Part shown: one piece after another, positions 8,605-17,209 of the stretch
Numbering within the stretch: position 1 is the first letter of the stretch
How the letters are laid out: the number at the start of each line of letters is the position of its first letter
NCBI RefSeq assembly: GCF_025963695.1
Contig: NZ_JAOQAH010000053.1
Span: forward strand, 27,454-91,453
Direction of reading: 5' to 3'
DNA: 64,000 nucleotides
From: Segetibacter sp.
GTDB lineage: Bacteria > Bacteroidota > Bacteroidia > Chitinophagales > Chitinophagaceae
Program-made: the position numbers and the translations under genes
Notes under the pieces: generated by a model
Told to the model about the DNA's origin: nothing
Database searches by the model: none
The model's input: the letters and a program-made list of their open reading frames with translations, nothing else

Positions 8605-9252
8605 TTATTTCAACGGTTCACCAACAGCGACCTTACAATCGTGACCTGGCTGACCATGTGCAGGATTAAGTCGGGCTGTTGCTTTTGACGCATCTTGTGA
8701 AAGTGTTGGAAACATTGCAGTTGGTGATTGTACCGCGGGCTGGGTATTTACTGGGGGTTGTTTTTGGGTAGCGGCGGTTGGAACAGGTGTGCTTAATGAT
8801 GCACCGACGGCAATATCGCAACGATGGCCTGGCATGCCATGAGCGGGATTAAGCCCTGCTGAACTTTTTGAAGGAGTAGCAGGTGCTGAAGAAGGTAATG
8901 CCGCAGCAGATCCTTGTACCGGGGGTTGTGAAACTAAGGGTTGATTTTGTGGTGCCGATGCCGGTGCATTAAGTGGAGCACCAACTGCCAACTCGCAGCG
9001 ATGACCTGGTACACCGTGAGCCGGGTTCAATGCTGCCACAGGCAGGGCTGCCGATGAATTTACATTAGCCCCTGATTGAAAAACAGACTGATTACCTGAT
9101 TTATTTTCCGCATTCTCTTGCTTATTCGAAGGGAACTCCAGGGGTTTTGACTGCGAATTAGAATAATTGTAGCCCGGCGGATTACCGCATGAACAAATGG
9201 AAGCAACAACGATAAAGCCTAGCGCATAAATAAATATTTTCATTTTGTACAT
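8605..9252 (-). CDS. Lipoprotein with three LNPAHG-x-PGHRC repeats
   Basis: The protein has 215 residues. The signal region MKIFIYALGFIVVASICSCGNP has a lipobox with the lipidated Cys in SICSC. The start could be at 9252 or three codons later at 9243. The mature part is low-complexity (Ala, Pro, Gln, Ser) and carries three near-identical cassettes, LNPAHGVPGHRCELAVGAPL, LNPAHGMPGHRCDIAVGASL and LNPAHGQPGHDCKVAVGEPL, the last at the very C-terminus. Each contains two His and one Cys in invariant spacing, suggesting metal or heme binding or covalent attachment. I recognise the cassette as recurrent in Bacteroidota lipoproteins but know no function for it. The gene is monocistronic by spacing. 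Confidence 0.75.
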   Translation of the reverse strand: MYKMKIFIYALGFIVVASICSCGNPPGYNYSNSQSKPLEFPSNKQENAENKSGNQSVFQSGANVNSSAALPVAALNPAHGVPGHRCELAVGAPLNAPASAPQNQPLVSQPPVQGSAAALPSSAPATPSKSSAGLNPAHGMPGHRCDIAVGASLSTPVPTAATQKQPPVNTQPAVQSPTAMFPTLSQDASKATARLNPAHGQPGHDCKVAVGEPLK

Positions 9253-9724
9253 TTTATGGTTTTGTGGTAATTGTAACGATTTACTTAAAGCTGCCCCGCA
9301 CAGTGGGCAATTTGTAATGTTTCTTAAACGATTGATTGATGCGGTAATTGTATTTGGTTATTTCTTAAGCAATATAAGAATAGCGTTTCATACATTTTTT
9401 GCCGAAAATGGGTAACAAGGTAATATTACCTGGGCTGTTAGTTAAACTTCTTGTGTTGGCTTCCAATTTTATCTTAGGAGCTTCAGCAACAGACCCTTGT
9501 ACAACTACCGTTATGGTAGTTCATTTTTCTTCAAAGGTAGACTGTGGTGAATTTACAGAGTTATTAAATGTCCTTCGAAAAACCAGATTAAAAGGTATGC
9601 GTGGGTTGAGGATAGTACAATTATAATGGGTAGTGCAAAACACTGATTGCTGATTTTAGCACCACAGTAAAAGTGAGTGACACAACGATGTTGAAAAGAA
9701 TATCCAGCCGGCTACCAAAAAAAA
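9253..9724. other. Intergenic region with a copy of the dispersed repeat
   Basis: The 470 bases between two minus-strand genes carry the repeat copy at 9673-9690 in the plus orientation, next to the 3' end of the molybdenum-enzyme operon. A plus-strand frame at 9399-9626 begins with TTG, has no recognisable domain and is not accepted as a gene. No U-tailed terminator was found for the operon. Confidence 0.45.
9673..9690 (+). repeat. Dispersed intergenic repeat, variant 2, copy J
   Basis: The sequence GTGAGTGACACAACGATG, preceded by CAGTAAAA, is identical in its core to copies K (15670-15687) and L (30775-30792). Box 2 (CCGGCTACCAAAAAAAA) follows 23 bases downstream. Confidence 0.75.
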
Positions 9725-11845
9725 TTACAACAACTTGTCGGGCGTTATTGGCAAATCTCTCACCCTTTTTCCTGTGGCGTTGAAAATTGCGTTGGCAACT
9801 GCGCCCGCTACACCTACGATGCCTACTTCACCGATCCCTTTTACGCCTAGTTTATTAGGAATGGTATCTTTTTCATCAATAAAAATCGTATCAATGGTTC
9901 CGATATCGAGGTTGGAGGGAACGTGGTAATCGGCCAGGGAGCGGGTTACGAAATTGCCCCAGCGAGGGTCAAGAACAGACTCTTCGGTTAAAGCCATTCC
10001 AATACCCCATACGTTTCCACCTATAATTTGAGAACGCGCGGTTTTTGGATTTAGAATTTTGCCTGCACCGGTTACGGCAAGGAAACGATGAACTTTGACC
10101 ATCCCCGTTTGGCTGTTTACCCAAACTTCTGCAAAGTTTGCATTAAAGCTGTGCGAGGAATAACTACCAGCGTCAGCCGGCGCTTTGGCATCTGCCCGGG
10201 TTTCAAATTTGGTAAGGTTTTCACTTACCATTAGGTGGGCAGCGGTTGGGCGCACAAAAAACTGTTTACTTGATTTACTGATTAACTCGTTCGTAATTTT
10301 TTCGCAGGCATCATTGACGGCGTTGCAAAAACTTGCGGCACCCACCGAACCCACTGATCCGGCAGCAGGGGGCAAAGTAGAATCGCCTATTTTAACGGTG
10401 ATTTTATTAACGGCCAAACCGAGTGCATCTGAAGCTGTTTGTGCAATAATAGTGTTCGTTCCGGTTCCCAAATCGGATGCTGCCAGTTCTATCGTTGCTT
10501 TTACGTCGTTGCCTTTGCGGGTTAATCTTACTATTGCAGATGAGTTTTGCTGGCGTGCAGGGTAAGTTCCGCAAGCAACGCCGTAACCAATTAAATACTC
10601 GCCCTGTTGATTTTGGCGAGGTTCTATTTTTCGCTTTTCCCAGCCAAACGCTTTTGCACCTTCCTGTAAACATTGCACTGTGGTGCGTGATGACCATGGC
10701 TTTCCGTTAGAGGGATCTTTTGCTGGTTCGTTTTTTAGCCGGAACTGGATCGGATCCATTTTAAGCTGGTAAGCAAGTTCGTCTATAGCCGACTCAAGCG
10801 CAAAACTTCCGGTAGACTTACCAGGGCCGCGGGTGTACGTTGGAATAATGATATTCATCGGGACTACCCTGTAAGAAATAAGTGAATTAGGCACTTCGTA
10901 CATCACCTTCGAGCAGTCCCCGCAGGGCTCCACAAACTCGTTGCTCATGGCACAGTGCGTACTTGTCTCATGTGCTAGTGCCGTTAGCTTCCCGTCTTTT
11001 GTTGCTGCAAGCCGGATCTTCTGGTGATTTTTTTGTCGAAGCCCAACAGAATTAAACATCTGCTGACGGGTAAGCGCAAGTTTTACAGGACGATTGACTG
11101 CCCTGGCTGCGATTGCTGTTAGCACCAGGTTTGCCCATTGCCCTCCTTTAGAGCCAAAACCACCACCGATAAACGGGGTGACAATACGAACCTTTTCAGT
11201 CTCGATGCCCAGTGTTGAAGCGGCAGCTGCCTGTGCTCCGTTTACTATTTGCGAACCATTGTATAAAGTCACCTTTTCTCCTTCCCAAACCGCCACGGTT
11301 GAGTGGGTTTCCATTGGGTGATGGTGCTCGATAGGTGTTTCATAAATGGCTTCTATTTTAAACTCAGCATTACGAAAAGCAGTATCAACATCGCCGCGAA
11401 CAGCATCAGGATTGCCTTTTGGTAAAACAGCTTCTTTTTGGTGCTTTGTAAAGTCGACTTTTGGCTCCGCCTTTTCGTAACTTACTTTTATCAGCCGTGT
11501 CGCGTATCGGGCCTGTTCAAACGTCTCGGCCACCACCAGTCCAATGTGTTGCCCATACCATTCAATAGTTGGGCTTTGCAGTAATGCACCTCCGCGAATA
11601 CCTCCTTTTTCATTTAGTTTAGGTGCATTTTTATGTGTAATTACCGCTAGCACGCCCGGTGCTTTTTCTGCTTCGGTGGTTTCTATATCGGTTATTTTGC
11701 CTGCTGCAATGGTGCTTTTAAAAATTACCGCGTGCGCTGTATTTTTCAACACATAATCGGTTGCATAAGAGGCTGCACCGGTTACTTTTAAAAGGCCGTC
11801 CACACGGTTTATGGCCTGGCCGATAGATTTATTTGGTTCACTCAT
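9725..11845 (-). CDS. Xanthine dehydrogenase family molybdopterin-binding subunit (PaoC-like)
   Basis: The protein has 706 residues and is the large catalytic subunit of a molybdenum hydroxylase. It has the N-terminal a/b-hammerhead domain, beginning IGQAINRVDGLLKVTGAASYATD. The molybdopterin-contact loop FIGGGFGSKGG is near 232, and GVKGIGEVGIVG carries the conserved catalytic Glu near the C-terminus. The length matches the three-subunit PaoABC type rather than the ~1300-residue single-chain enzymes. It is last in the operon after the FAD and iron-sulfur subunits; 111 bases separate it from the FAD subunit start. Substrates are typically aldehydes or N-heterocycles; the specific one cannot be inferred. 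No XdhC-type maturation gene is seen nearby. Confidence 0.88.
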   Translation of the reverse strand: MSEPNKSIGQAINRVDGLLKVTGAASYATDYVLKNTAHAVIFKSTIAAGKITDIETTEAEKAPGVLAVITHKNAPKLNEKGGIRGGALLQSPTIEWYGQHIGLVVAETFEQARYATRLIKVSYEKAEPKVDFTKHQKEAVLPKGNPDAVRGDVDTAFRNAEFKIEAIYETPIEHHHPMETHSTVAVWEGEKVTLYNGSQIVNGAQAAAASTLGIETEKVRIVTPFIGGGFGSKGGQWANLVLTAIAARAVNRPVKLALTRQQMFNSVGLRQKNHQKIRLAATKDGKLTALAHETSTHCAMSNEFVEPCGDCSKVMYEVPNSLISYRVVPMNIIIPTYTRGPGKSTGSFALESAIDELAYQLKMDPIQFRLKNEPAKDPSNGKPWSSRTTVQCLQEGAKAFGWEKRKIEPRQNQQGEYLIGYGVACGTYPARQQNSSAIVRLTRKGNDVKATIELAASDLGTGTNTIIAQTASDALGLAVNKITVKIGDSTLPPAAGSVGSVGAASFCNAVNDACEKITNELISKSSKQFFVRPTAAHLMVSENLTKFETRADAKAPADAGSYSSHSFNANFAEVWVNSQTGMVKVHRFLAVTGAGKILNPKTARSQIIGGNVWGIGMALTEESVLDPRWGNFVTRSLADYHVPSNLDIGTIDTIFIDEKDTIPNKLGVKGIGEVGIVGVAGAVANAIFNATGKRVRDLPITPDKLL

Positions 11846-11956
11846 CTTGTTTTGAATTTTATTATGGGCGATGCTGTTTTTACGCCAAAACGCAAAGAGG
11901 CAAAGAAGAAACAGGTAGCTTTAAGTCTTTGCTCATTTTGACTTCTTTGAAACTTC

Positions 11957-12967
11957 TTAACCCGCTTTCCCTCCATTCATTGCTTTTGTCAGCGCCAGCA
12001 CAATCGCTCTCGTGCCTAATTCAATTTTATATTTGTTATGTTCAAGTGGTTTTGCCTGTTTCATTTCCATTTCAGCAGCCTGCCTGAAATTCGTTTCGGT
12101 CGCTTCTTTTCCTGCAAGGAATTTTTCAGCTTCATAGGCGCGCCACGGCTTATGCGCCACTCCACCCATAGCTACCCGCGCTTGTTTTATTTGATTGCCA
12201 CTCATTTCGATTGCTGCAGCTACCGAAACAAGGGCAAAAGCATAACTAGCCCGATCCCTGACTTTTAGATAATAGGACTTATTGGCAAAATTATTTTTAG
12301 GAATTTCAATGGAGGTGACCATCTCTCCGTGCGCCAGGTTATTGTCTTTTTGAGGGGTGTCACCAGGCAAGCGGTGATAATCGGCAAAAGGGATGCTGCG
12401 TGTTTGTCCGTTAGAACCTTGCACTTTTACAACTGCGTCGAGGGCAACAAGGGCAACGCACATATCAGAAGGATGAACTGCCACGCAACTTTCTGACCAA
12501 CCAAAAACAGCATGCATGCGATTAATGCCTTGCAATGCCCCGCACCCCGATCCGGGTTCACGTTTATTGCAGGGCATGGAGACTTCATAAAAATAAGGGC
12601 AGCGCGTACGTTGGTTAAGATTACCGCCATTGGTTGCCATATTACGAATTTGTGCAGATGCTCCGGCAAGAATTGCCTGCGTTATAAGCGGGAAGTTTTG
12701 ACGGATTAGCGGGTGGTTGGCCGTTTCCGTATTTTTTCCAAGCCCTCCAATAGATATACCTCCTTTGTTAACGCCTTCAGTCACCGGTTTAACCAGGGCC
12801 AGGGCTAACCTGGTTATATCTACCAGCTCGTCCGGCCGCTCCACATCCTCCTTCATCAGATCAAGAATGTTTGTGCCTCCTGCAAGAAACTTTGCACGGG
12901 GATTAGCCATCAAAAGATGAGTGGCAGCCTTTACATTGGTTGTTGAAGAATATTTAAAAGGTCTCAT
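11957..12967 (-). CDS. FAD-binding subunit of the molybdenum hydroxylase (PaoB-like)
   Basis: The protein has 336 residues from the ATG at 12967. I preferred this start over the frame's first codon at 13021 because MRPFKYSSTTNVKAATHLL is the usual family start and the longer one would overlap the upstream gene. The FAD-binding PCMH fold shows AKFLAGGTNILDLM near residue 26. Between about 113 and 145 there is a cysteine cluster (RTRCPYFYEVSMPCNKREPGSGC). Such an insert binds a [4Fe-4S] cluster in E. coli PaoB and distinguishes this class from ordinary xanthine dehydrogenase FAD subunits. The C-terminal CO_deh_flav_C domain is present. It starts 22 bases after the iron-sulfur subunit. Confidence 0.87.
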   Translation of the reverse strand: MRPFKYSSTTNVKAATHLLMANPRAKFLAGGTNILDLMKEDVERPDELVDITRLALALVKPVTEGVNKGGISIGGLGKNTETANHPLIRQNFPLITQAILAGASAQIRNMATNGGNLNQRTRCPYFYEVSMPCNKREPGSGCGALQGINRMHAVFGWSESCVAVHPSDMCVALVALDAVVKVQGSNGQTRSIPFADYHRLPGDTPQKDNNLAHGEMVTSIEIPKNNFANKSYYLKVRDRASYAFALVSVAAAIEMSGNQIKQARVAMGGVAHKPWRAYEAEKFLAGKEATETNFRQAAEMEMKQAKPLEHNKYKIELGTRAIVLALTKAMNGGKAG

Positions 12968-12989
12968 TAAATGTTTTTTTGGGGATGCG

Positions 12990-13796
12990 TTAGATTTGGG
13001 TTGATTCCTTTTGATCAACAAAGTGCCAGTTTTGCGCTACCGCTTTTCCGGTGTGTACTTCGCGAATGGCATCTACAATATTGGGATAAGCACCACAGCG
13101 GCAGATATTTCCCGACATCCGTTCCCGGATTTCAGAATCTGAAAGTTGAAGTGGACCTGCTTTTAAACGTACATCCGGCGTAACATAACTTACTTCCCCG
13201 TTTTTGGCTTCGCTCATTAAAGCTACTGCCGAGCAGATCTGCCCAGGGGTACAGTATCCGCATTGGAAGCCGTCGTGTTTAATAAACGCAGCCTGAATAG
13301 GGTGAAGCTCTCCACCCTTAGCTAAACCTTCGATAGTTGTTACGGATTTATTTGTGCAACTAGCTGCAAGCGTGAGGCACGACAACACGCGTTTTCCATC
13401 GACAATGACAGTGCAGGCGCCACATTGACCATGGTCGCAACCTTTTTTTGAACCGGTTAGCTGCAACCTTTCGCGAAGGGTATCAAGCAAAGTCATTCTT
13501 GAATCAACATCTAGAGACTTCCTTACACCGTTTACTCTAAAAGCAACATTAACGCTGTTTTCCAGGTTAATTGGTAGTTCTGCGTTTAATGGTTCGTGTA
13601 ATGAACCTGCGAATGTTTCTTTGCCAAACATTTGCATGGCAAGTATTCCGCCACCAGCCATCGTTATTTGTTTGAGGAAACTGCGGCGGGCTTCGTTAAA
13701 ATCTGATAGCTCGTTCTGGTCTTCACACAGGAGTTGCCCAAAAAGTTGTTTTTCATCCTCCGTTAATTCCTGGTCCGAATTTTCTTCCGTCATCAT
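12990..13796 (-). CDS. Tat-exported [2Fe-2S] subunit of the molybdenum hydroxylase (PaoA-like)
   Basis: The protein has 268 residues. A Tat motif, RRSFLK at 37-42, followed by a hydrophobic stretch, indicates folded export, presumably carrying the partner subunits along. The plant-type ferredoxin domain has Cys120, Cys125, Cys128 and Cys140. The helical second cluster domain has CGYC (179, 182) and CRC (232, 234). These are the eight cluster ligands of the family. The unusual part is an N-terminal extension of about 36 acidic residues before the Tat motif. The gene is first in the three-gene operon. Two adjacent ATG codons (13796 and 13793) are possible starts. Confidence 0.88.
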   Translation of the reverse strand: MMTEENSDQELTEDEKQLFGQLLCEDQNELSDFNEARRSFLKQITMAGGGILAMQMFGKETFAGSLHEPLNAELPINLENSVNVAFRVNGVRKSLDVDSRMTLLDTLRERLQLTGSKKGCDHGQCGACTVIVDGKRVLSCLTLAASCTNKSVTTIEGLAKGGELHPIQAAFIKHDGFQCGYCTPGQICSAVALMSEAKNGEVSYVTPDVRLKAGPLQLSDSEIRERMSGNICRCGAYPNIVDAIREVHTGKAVAQNWHFVDQKESTQI

Positions 13797-14015
13797 AGAT
13801 ATTCTTTTTACAAGTACAGTATTTAAAGCTAAGGAATTTCAGGTTTTATGTAACCAACAAACTCTGGCTGATTTATTAATTGTATTGTTACCGGACCGAT
13901 ATAAGAAGGTGAGTAAGTTGTACAAATATGAATACGTAATTAAACAAGAAAGCCGGCGGGAGATTATCCTGCCAGCTTCTATATAACAACCGGACTTCAA
14001 AAAGTTTAAATAATT

Positions 14016-14696
14016 TTAAAATAAAAGTTCTTCTTCCATTACAGCATCCTGTACTTCTGCCCTGATTTGTTCTGGTAACTCTGTATAGGTCATGTCTATT
14101 AATGCATCGAACACACATGCTGGCAAGGTTTGTTGTACTGCCTGTAACCAGCTTATGGCTTCTGCTTTGTTAATACTGCGTAACATCCATTTTGCACTAA
14201 GCATTTTTTCTTCCGGTGGTATGGCTGCAGTAAGCCTTTCATTTAGTTCAAGTAACTGCTGGTCGGTGTAATTAGCCCATAAAACACGATTGATTTCTAT
14301 TTCTTCTTTCGACATATGGCTGATGTTAATGACCAGGAAATCGCGGAATGATTTGCTGATGCACGAGCCGCAGTTTATTCGTTCTTCACTTGTTTGCAGG
14401 GAACGATACATGGTAATCAGCGTTTGGAGACGGTTTCCTATTTTAGCATTGGCCACGTGTTCTTTTTCAAATGCCTCCACAAGTTCAGGTTCGAAAGCTT
14501 CGATTGCAGGCAGTATAAAAACATCTTCATAATAAGCGTGTTGCTCTAATTGGCGAACAACCGATTTTACTTTTGCAAGGACCGCCTCCGCTTCATCTAC
14601 ATCTGCAAAATAAGTTTGTTGTAGTGTTAACGCTGCATCGTACATCATTGCACGGAGCGCTTTATGAATCAGGTTGAATGAATTAAGGCGTTGCAT
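14016..14696 (-). CDS. Hemerythrin-like (HHE) domain protein
   Basis: The protein has 226 residues. The N-terminal ~145 residues form a helical HHE domain with ligand-type motifs IHKALR (near 11), EQHAYYED (near 53), EKEHVA (near 80) and NISHMSKEE (near 131). These would give a di-iron O2- or NO-binding site. The C-terminal ~80 residues are helical and of unknown role (WLQAVQQTLP...IRAEVQ). The protein is probably cytoplasmic, since no signal is seen. Its 5' end is well separated from neighbours, so it looks monocistronic. Roles known for such proteins include iron-sulfur repair and oxygen or NO sensing; nothing here decides between them. Confidence 0.7.
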   Translation of the reverse strand: MQRLNSFNLIHKALRAMMYDAALTLQQTYFADVDEAEAVLAKVKSVVRQLEQHAYYEDVFILPAIEAFEPELVEAFEKEHVANAKIGNRLQTLITMYRSLQTSEERINCGSCISKSFRDFLVINISHMSKEEIEINRVLWANYTDQQLLELNERLTAAIPPEEKMLSAKWMLRSINKAEAISWLQAVQQTLPACVFDALIDMTYTELPEQIRAEVQDAVMEEELLF

Positions 14697-14940
14697 AAGA
14701 AGTTCCTTTTTGTTTTAGTTTTTTTGATTTGGTGAACCAAAATTGTAACGTGAAACAAAAAAATGCAATTGCAAAGCGTATGAGTTGTAGCAACCCGGGA
14801 TAGGCGGTCAAAAAGGATGAGGCAAGAAGCGAATTTTGTGCTTCGAAAAATGACTGCTATAATGCCTTACACTTAAAAAGTAATAGTTTCATTGAAATAG
14901 AAAAGCATCGGTAAATGCAACAAAGCGCTTTGTTTTCGGG

Positions 14941-15579
14941 CTATTTGCTTTTGAAATCGCCTCGCTTCCACGCCTGGATAAATTCGGACCATGCAAAAGG
15001 GTTCAAAATATTCATGGGGGGTGTTTGCCCGGTATAATACATCTTTTGCGCACTTTGCCTCAAAGCATAATTCGACGCTTCGCGCCCGTCTGCAGGAAGA
15101 CTTGCCATCAATACCCGTCTTTTGGCAATATCATTGTTTTGCCTGGCTATTTCATATTTGTCGTCGGGGAAACGCGCATTCACAAAATCTCTTTCAAATT
15201 GCGCCCTGGTAGGGCGGGGCTTTAAAATAGTTGCGGGCAGGTAAGCGGTATCGGTTACCAAAAGTTGTATAATGCTGTATTGGTTGCTTTGCAGTTTGGA
15301 TGGAATGGTGACAAGTTTGGGTTTAAAGCCAACGCTGGTAAACTCTACCTGGTCGTTCTTAAGAACAACTATTGAAAATACACCGTCGTCGTTGGTCATA
15401 GTACCGCGGTTAGTACCTTTTACTACCACACTCACTGCAGGAAGGGCGCGAAGACTGTCAGCCGTCATCACCACACCGTACAACTGTACCACGCTGTCTT
15501 GCATACTCTCAAACTGTGCAAGCAGCCTGAGGGGAAAAAAGCAAACCAATAAAATAATGTATCGTAAAATTTTATTCAT
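14941..15579 (-). CDS. Secreted protein with carboxypeptidase-like regulatory (CarboxypepD_reg) domain
   Basis: The protein has 212 residues. A signal peptide ends at LLAQF. The segment LYGVVMTADSLRALPAVSVVVKGTNRGTMTNDDGVFSI followed by VEFTSVGFKP is the beta-sandwich domain that also precedes SusC-type TonB-dependent receptors. Here no receptor barrel follows, and the C-terminal half is rich in Arg, Ala and Gln. Stand-alone proteins of this kind are common in Bacteroidota and of unknown function. The gene is monocistronic, with two copies of the dispersed repeat upstream. Confidence 0.7.
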   Translation of the reverse strand: MNKILRYIILLVCFFPLRLLAQFESMQDSVVQLYGVVMTADSLRALPAVSVVVKGTNRGTMTNDDGVFSIVVLKNDQVEFTSVGFKPKLVTIPSKLQSNQYSIIQLLVTDTAYLPATILKPRPTRAQFERDFVNARFPDDKYEIARQNNDIAKRRVLMASLPADGREASNYALRQSAQKMYYTGQTPPMNILNPFAWSEFIQAWKRGDFKSK

Positions 15580-15669
15580 TTAGTTATATAGTTAGCAATG
15601 CTGCCTTTATTTATTTTCTAAATTTTAAGAACTGACGTGTTGTTTTTCAACTTCTGTTTTTCATGGCAT

Positions 15670-15687
15670 CATCGTTGTGTCACTCAC
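15670..15687 (-). repeat. Dispersed intergenic repeat, variant 2, copy K
   Basis: The plus strand reads CATCGTTGTGTCACTCAC, the exact reverse complement of copy J's core GTGAGTGACACAACGATG. The upstream flank on the minus strand is GGTTGAA rather than CAGTAAAA. Confidence 0.7.
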
Positions 15688-15799
15688 TTCAACCGGTTGT
15701 ACTTTTTTAATCACTTATTACAAACCACTCAAAGTTTTGTTCGTACCTCTAACGCCTTTTAGCCTAAAGGAGTTGCATAGAGAAAACATGGGTACAAGA

Positions 15800-15810
15800 G
15801 TGCGACGCAA
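15800..15810 (+). repeat. Dispersed intergenic repeat, copy C
   Basis: GTGCGACGCAA occurs in the context GGTACAAGAGTGCGACGCAA, followed by CGGCTGTAAAACCAAAG. It faces the same way as mrp, about 150 bases before its start. Confidence 0.7.
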
Positions 15811-15958
15811 CGGCTGTAAAACCAAAGTTACAAAGGCGGGTTACATAAAAAAATATCTTCAACGCCTTCTTAACAAATAGCTTTCGGCCTAAAACAAAGT
15901 ACGGCAGTCAATGGTTAACTTTGCCGCTGGATAAGCTTATTTAACAAAAACTTCTGTG

Positions 15959-17083
15959 ATGACAAAAGACGATATATTAAAGGCGTTAAGCAATGTGCAG
16001 GAACCTGATCTTGGTAAAGACCTGGTAACGCTTAACATGGTGAAGGATATAGAAATTGAGGGTAACTATGTGTCGTTTACTGTAGTGCTAACTACACCTG
16101 CATGCCCCTTAAAAGACATGATAAAAAATGCCTGCATTAATGCGGTAAAAATACTGGTGAATAAAGAGGCGACAGTAAACGTAAAGTTTACTTCGAATAC
16201 TACAAGTAAGCGTAAAGAAGGCGATGGGGTGTTGCCAAACGTAAGAAATATTATTGCAGTAATCAGCGGTAAGGGCGGGGTTGGAAAGAGCACCGTGGCG
16301 GCCAACCTTGCACTTGCACTTAGCCAGGGCGGTGCTAAAGTAGGTTTGATGGACGCTGATATTTACGGCCCTAGTGTTCCGATCATGTTTGGCGTTCGTG
16401 GCGAAAGACCAATGATGCAGGAAGTGAACGGCAAAGGGTTAATTGTTCCTTTAGAGCGATATGGAATAAAGCTATTGAGTATTGGTTTGCTGGTGGACGA
16501 AAAAAGCGCGGTGGTTTGGCGGGGGCCCATGGCCAGCAGCGCAATTAAACAGTTTGTTACTGAAGTGCTGTGGGGCGATCTTGACTACCTGGTCATTGAC
16601 ATGCCGCCCGGTACCGGAGACATTCATCTTACTTTGATACAAACAGTGCCGGTAACTGGTGTAGTAGTCGTAACTACTCCGCAGGATGTGGCATTAGCTG
16701 ATGCTAAAAAAGGAATCGCCATGTTTGGACAGGCGCAAATTAAGGTGCCTATTATTGGGCTGGTGGAAAACATGAGCTATTTTACCCCGGCAGAATTACC
16801 ACACAACCGTTATTACATTTTTGGTAAAGAAGGTGGTAAAAGGTTGGCGGAAGAATATGACATTCCTTTCTTAGGGCAGATACCCCTTGTACAAAGTATA
16901 CGGGAAGGTGGCGATATTGGTATTCCTGTAATGGTTGGTGATGACGCAATAACCAAACAGGCATTTGAAGAATTTGCTGCTGCTGCTGCAAGAAGTATTA
17001 GTATGCGTAACGCAAATATGACAGCAACACAGGTGGTGGAAATTGTGGAAGAGGTGGGGATGGTGAGTAAGGTTGGGGAGTAG
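15959..17083 (+). CDS. Mrp/NBP35-family P-loop ATPase (iron-sulfur carrier type)
   Basis: The protein has 374 residues from the ATG at 15959. The first ~90 residues are a MIP18/DUF59 domain (ALSNVQEPDLGKDLVTLNMV, with TTPACPLKD). The ParA-like domain has the deviant Walker A ISGKGGVGKSTVAANLALAL near 103, and VIDMPPGTGDIHLTL as Walker B. Mrp/ApbC proteins carry Fe-S clusters to apoproteins. The place where other members have a cluster-binding CxxC reads YFTPAELPHNRYYIFG here, without cysteines, a form I associate with Bacteroidota. The gene is monocistronic, and a strong terminator hairpin follows at 17178. Confidence 0.9.
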   Translation: MTKDDILKALSNVQEPDLGKDLVTLNMVKDIEIEGNYVSFTVVLTTPACPLKDMIKNACINAVKILVNKEATVNVKFTSNTTSKRKEGDGVLPNVRNIIAVISGKGGVGKSTVAANLALALSQGGAKVGLMDADIYGPSVPIMFGVRGERPMMQEVNGKGLIVPLERYGIKLLSIGLLVDEKSAVVWRGPMASSAIKQFVTEVLWGDLDYLVIDMPPGTGDIHLTLIQTVPVTGVVVVTTPQDVALADAKKGIAMFGQAQIKVPIIGLVENMSYFTPAELPHNRYYIFGKEGGKRLAEEYDIPFLGQIPLVQSIREGGDIGIPVMVGDDAITKQAFEEFAAAAARSISMRNANMTATQVVEIVEEVGMVSKVGE

Positions 17084-17177
17084 CGTGGAGTGGTAGGTAA
17101 GTGGCTTGATGCTGAACAGCCTTAGGGTTTTGGCCATACTGCATATCATTAGTTTTAGTTGCTTTAGTTATTACTTT

Positions 17178-17209
17178 AGAGGTATCACAAAATGTGATAC
17201 CTCTTTTTT
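17178..17209 (+). terminator. Rho-independent terminator downstream of mrp
   Basis: A perfect 12-bp stem, AGAGGTATCACA (17178-17189) with TGTGATACCTCT (17193-17204), closes an AAA loop and is followed by a T-run at 17205-17209. It ends the mrp transcription unit, about 95 bases after the stop. Confidence 0.85.

Larger units (their letters stand above)
15580..15958. other. Divergent intergenic region with two copies of the dispersed repeat
   Basis: This region lies between the divergent regulatory-domain gene and mrp. It contains a variant-2 copy on the minus strand (15670-15687) and a variant-1 copy on the plus strand (15800-15810), the only gap in the window with both variants. A plus frame at 15677-15880 runs through both repeats and is rejected as coding. 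Confidence 0.6.

Noticed and set aside
9399..9626. Plus-strand frame of 75 codons
   Set aside because: Starts with TTG, shows no recognisable domain and lies in a spacer between minus-strand genes; composition is not convincing.
15677..15880. Plus-strand frame of 67 codons before mrp
   Set aside because: It begins inside one repeat copy and runs through another, so it is an artefact of repeat sequence.
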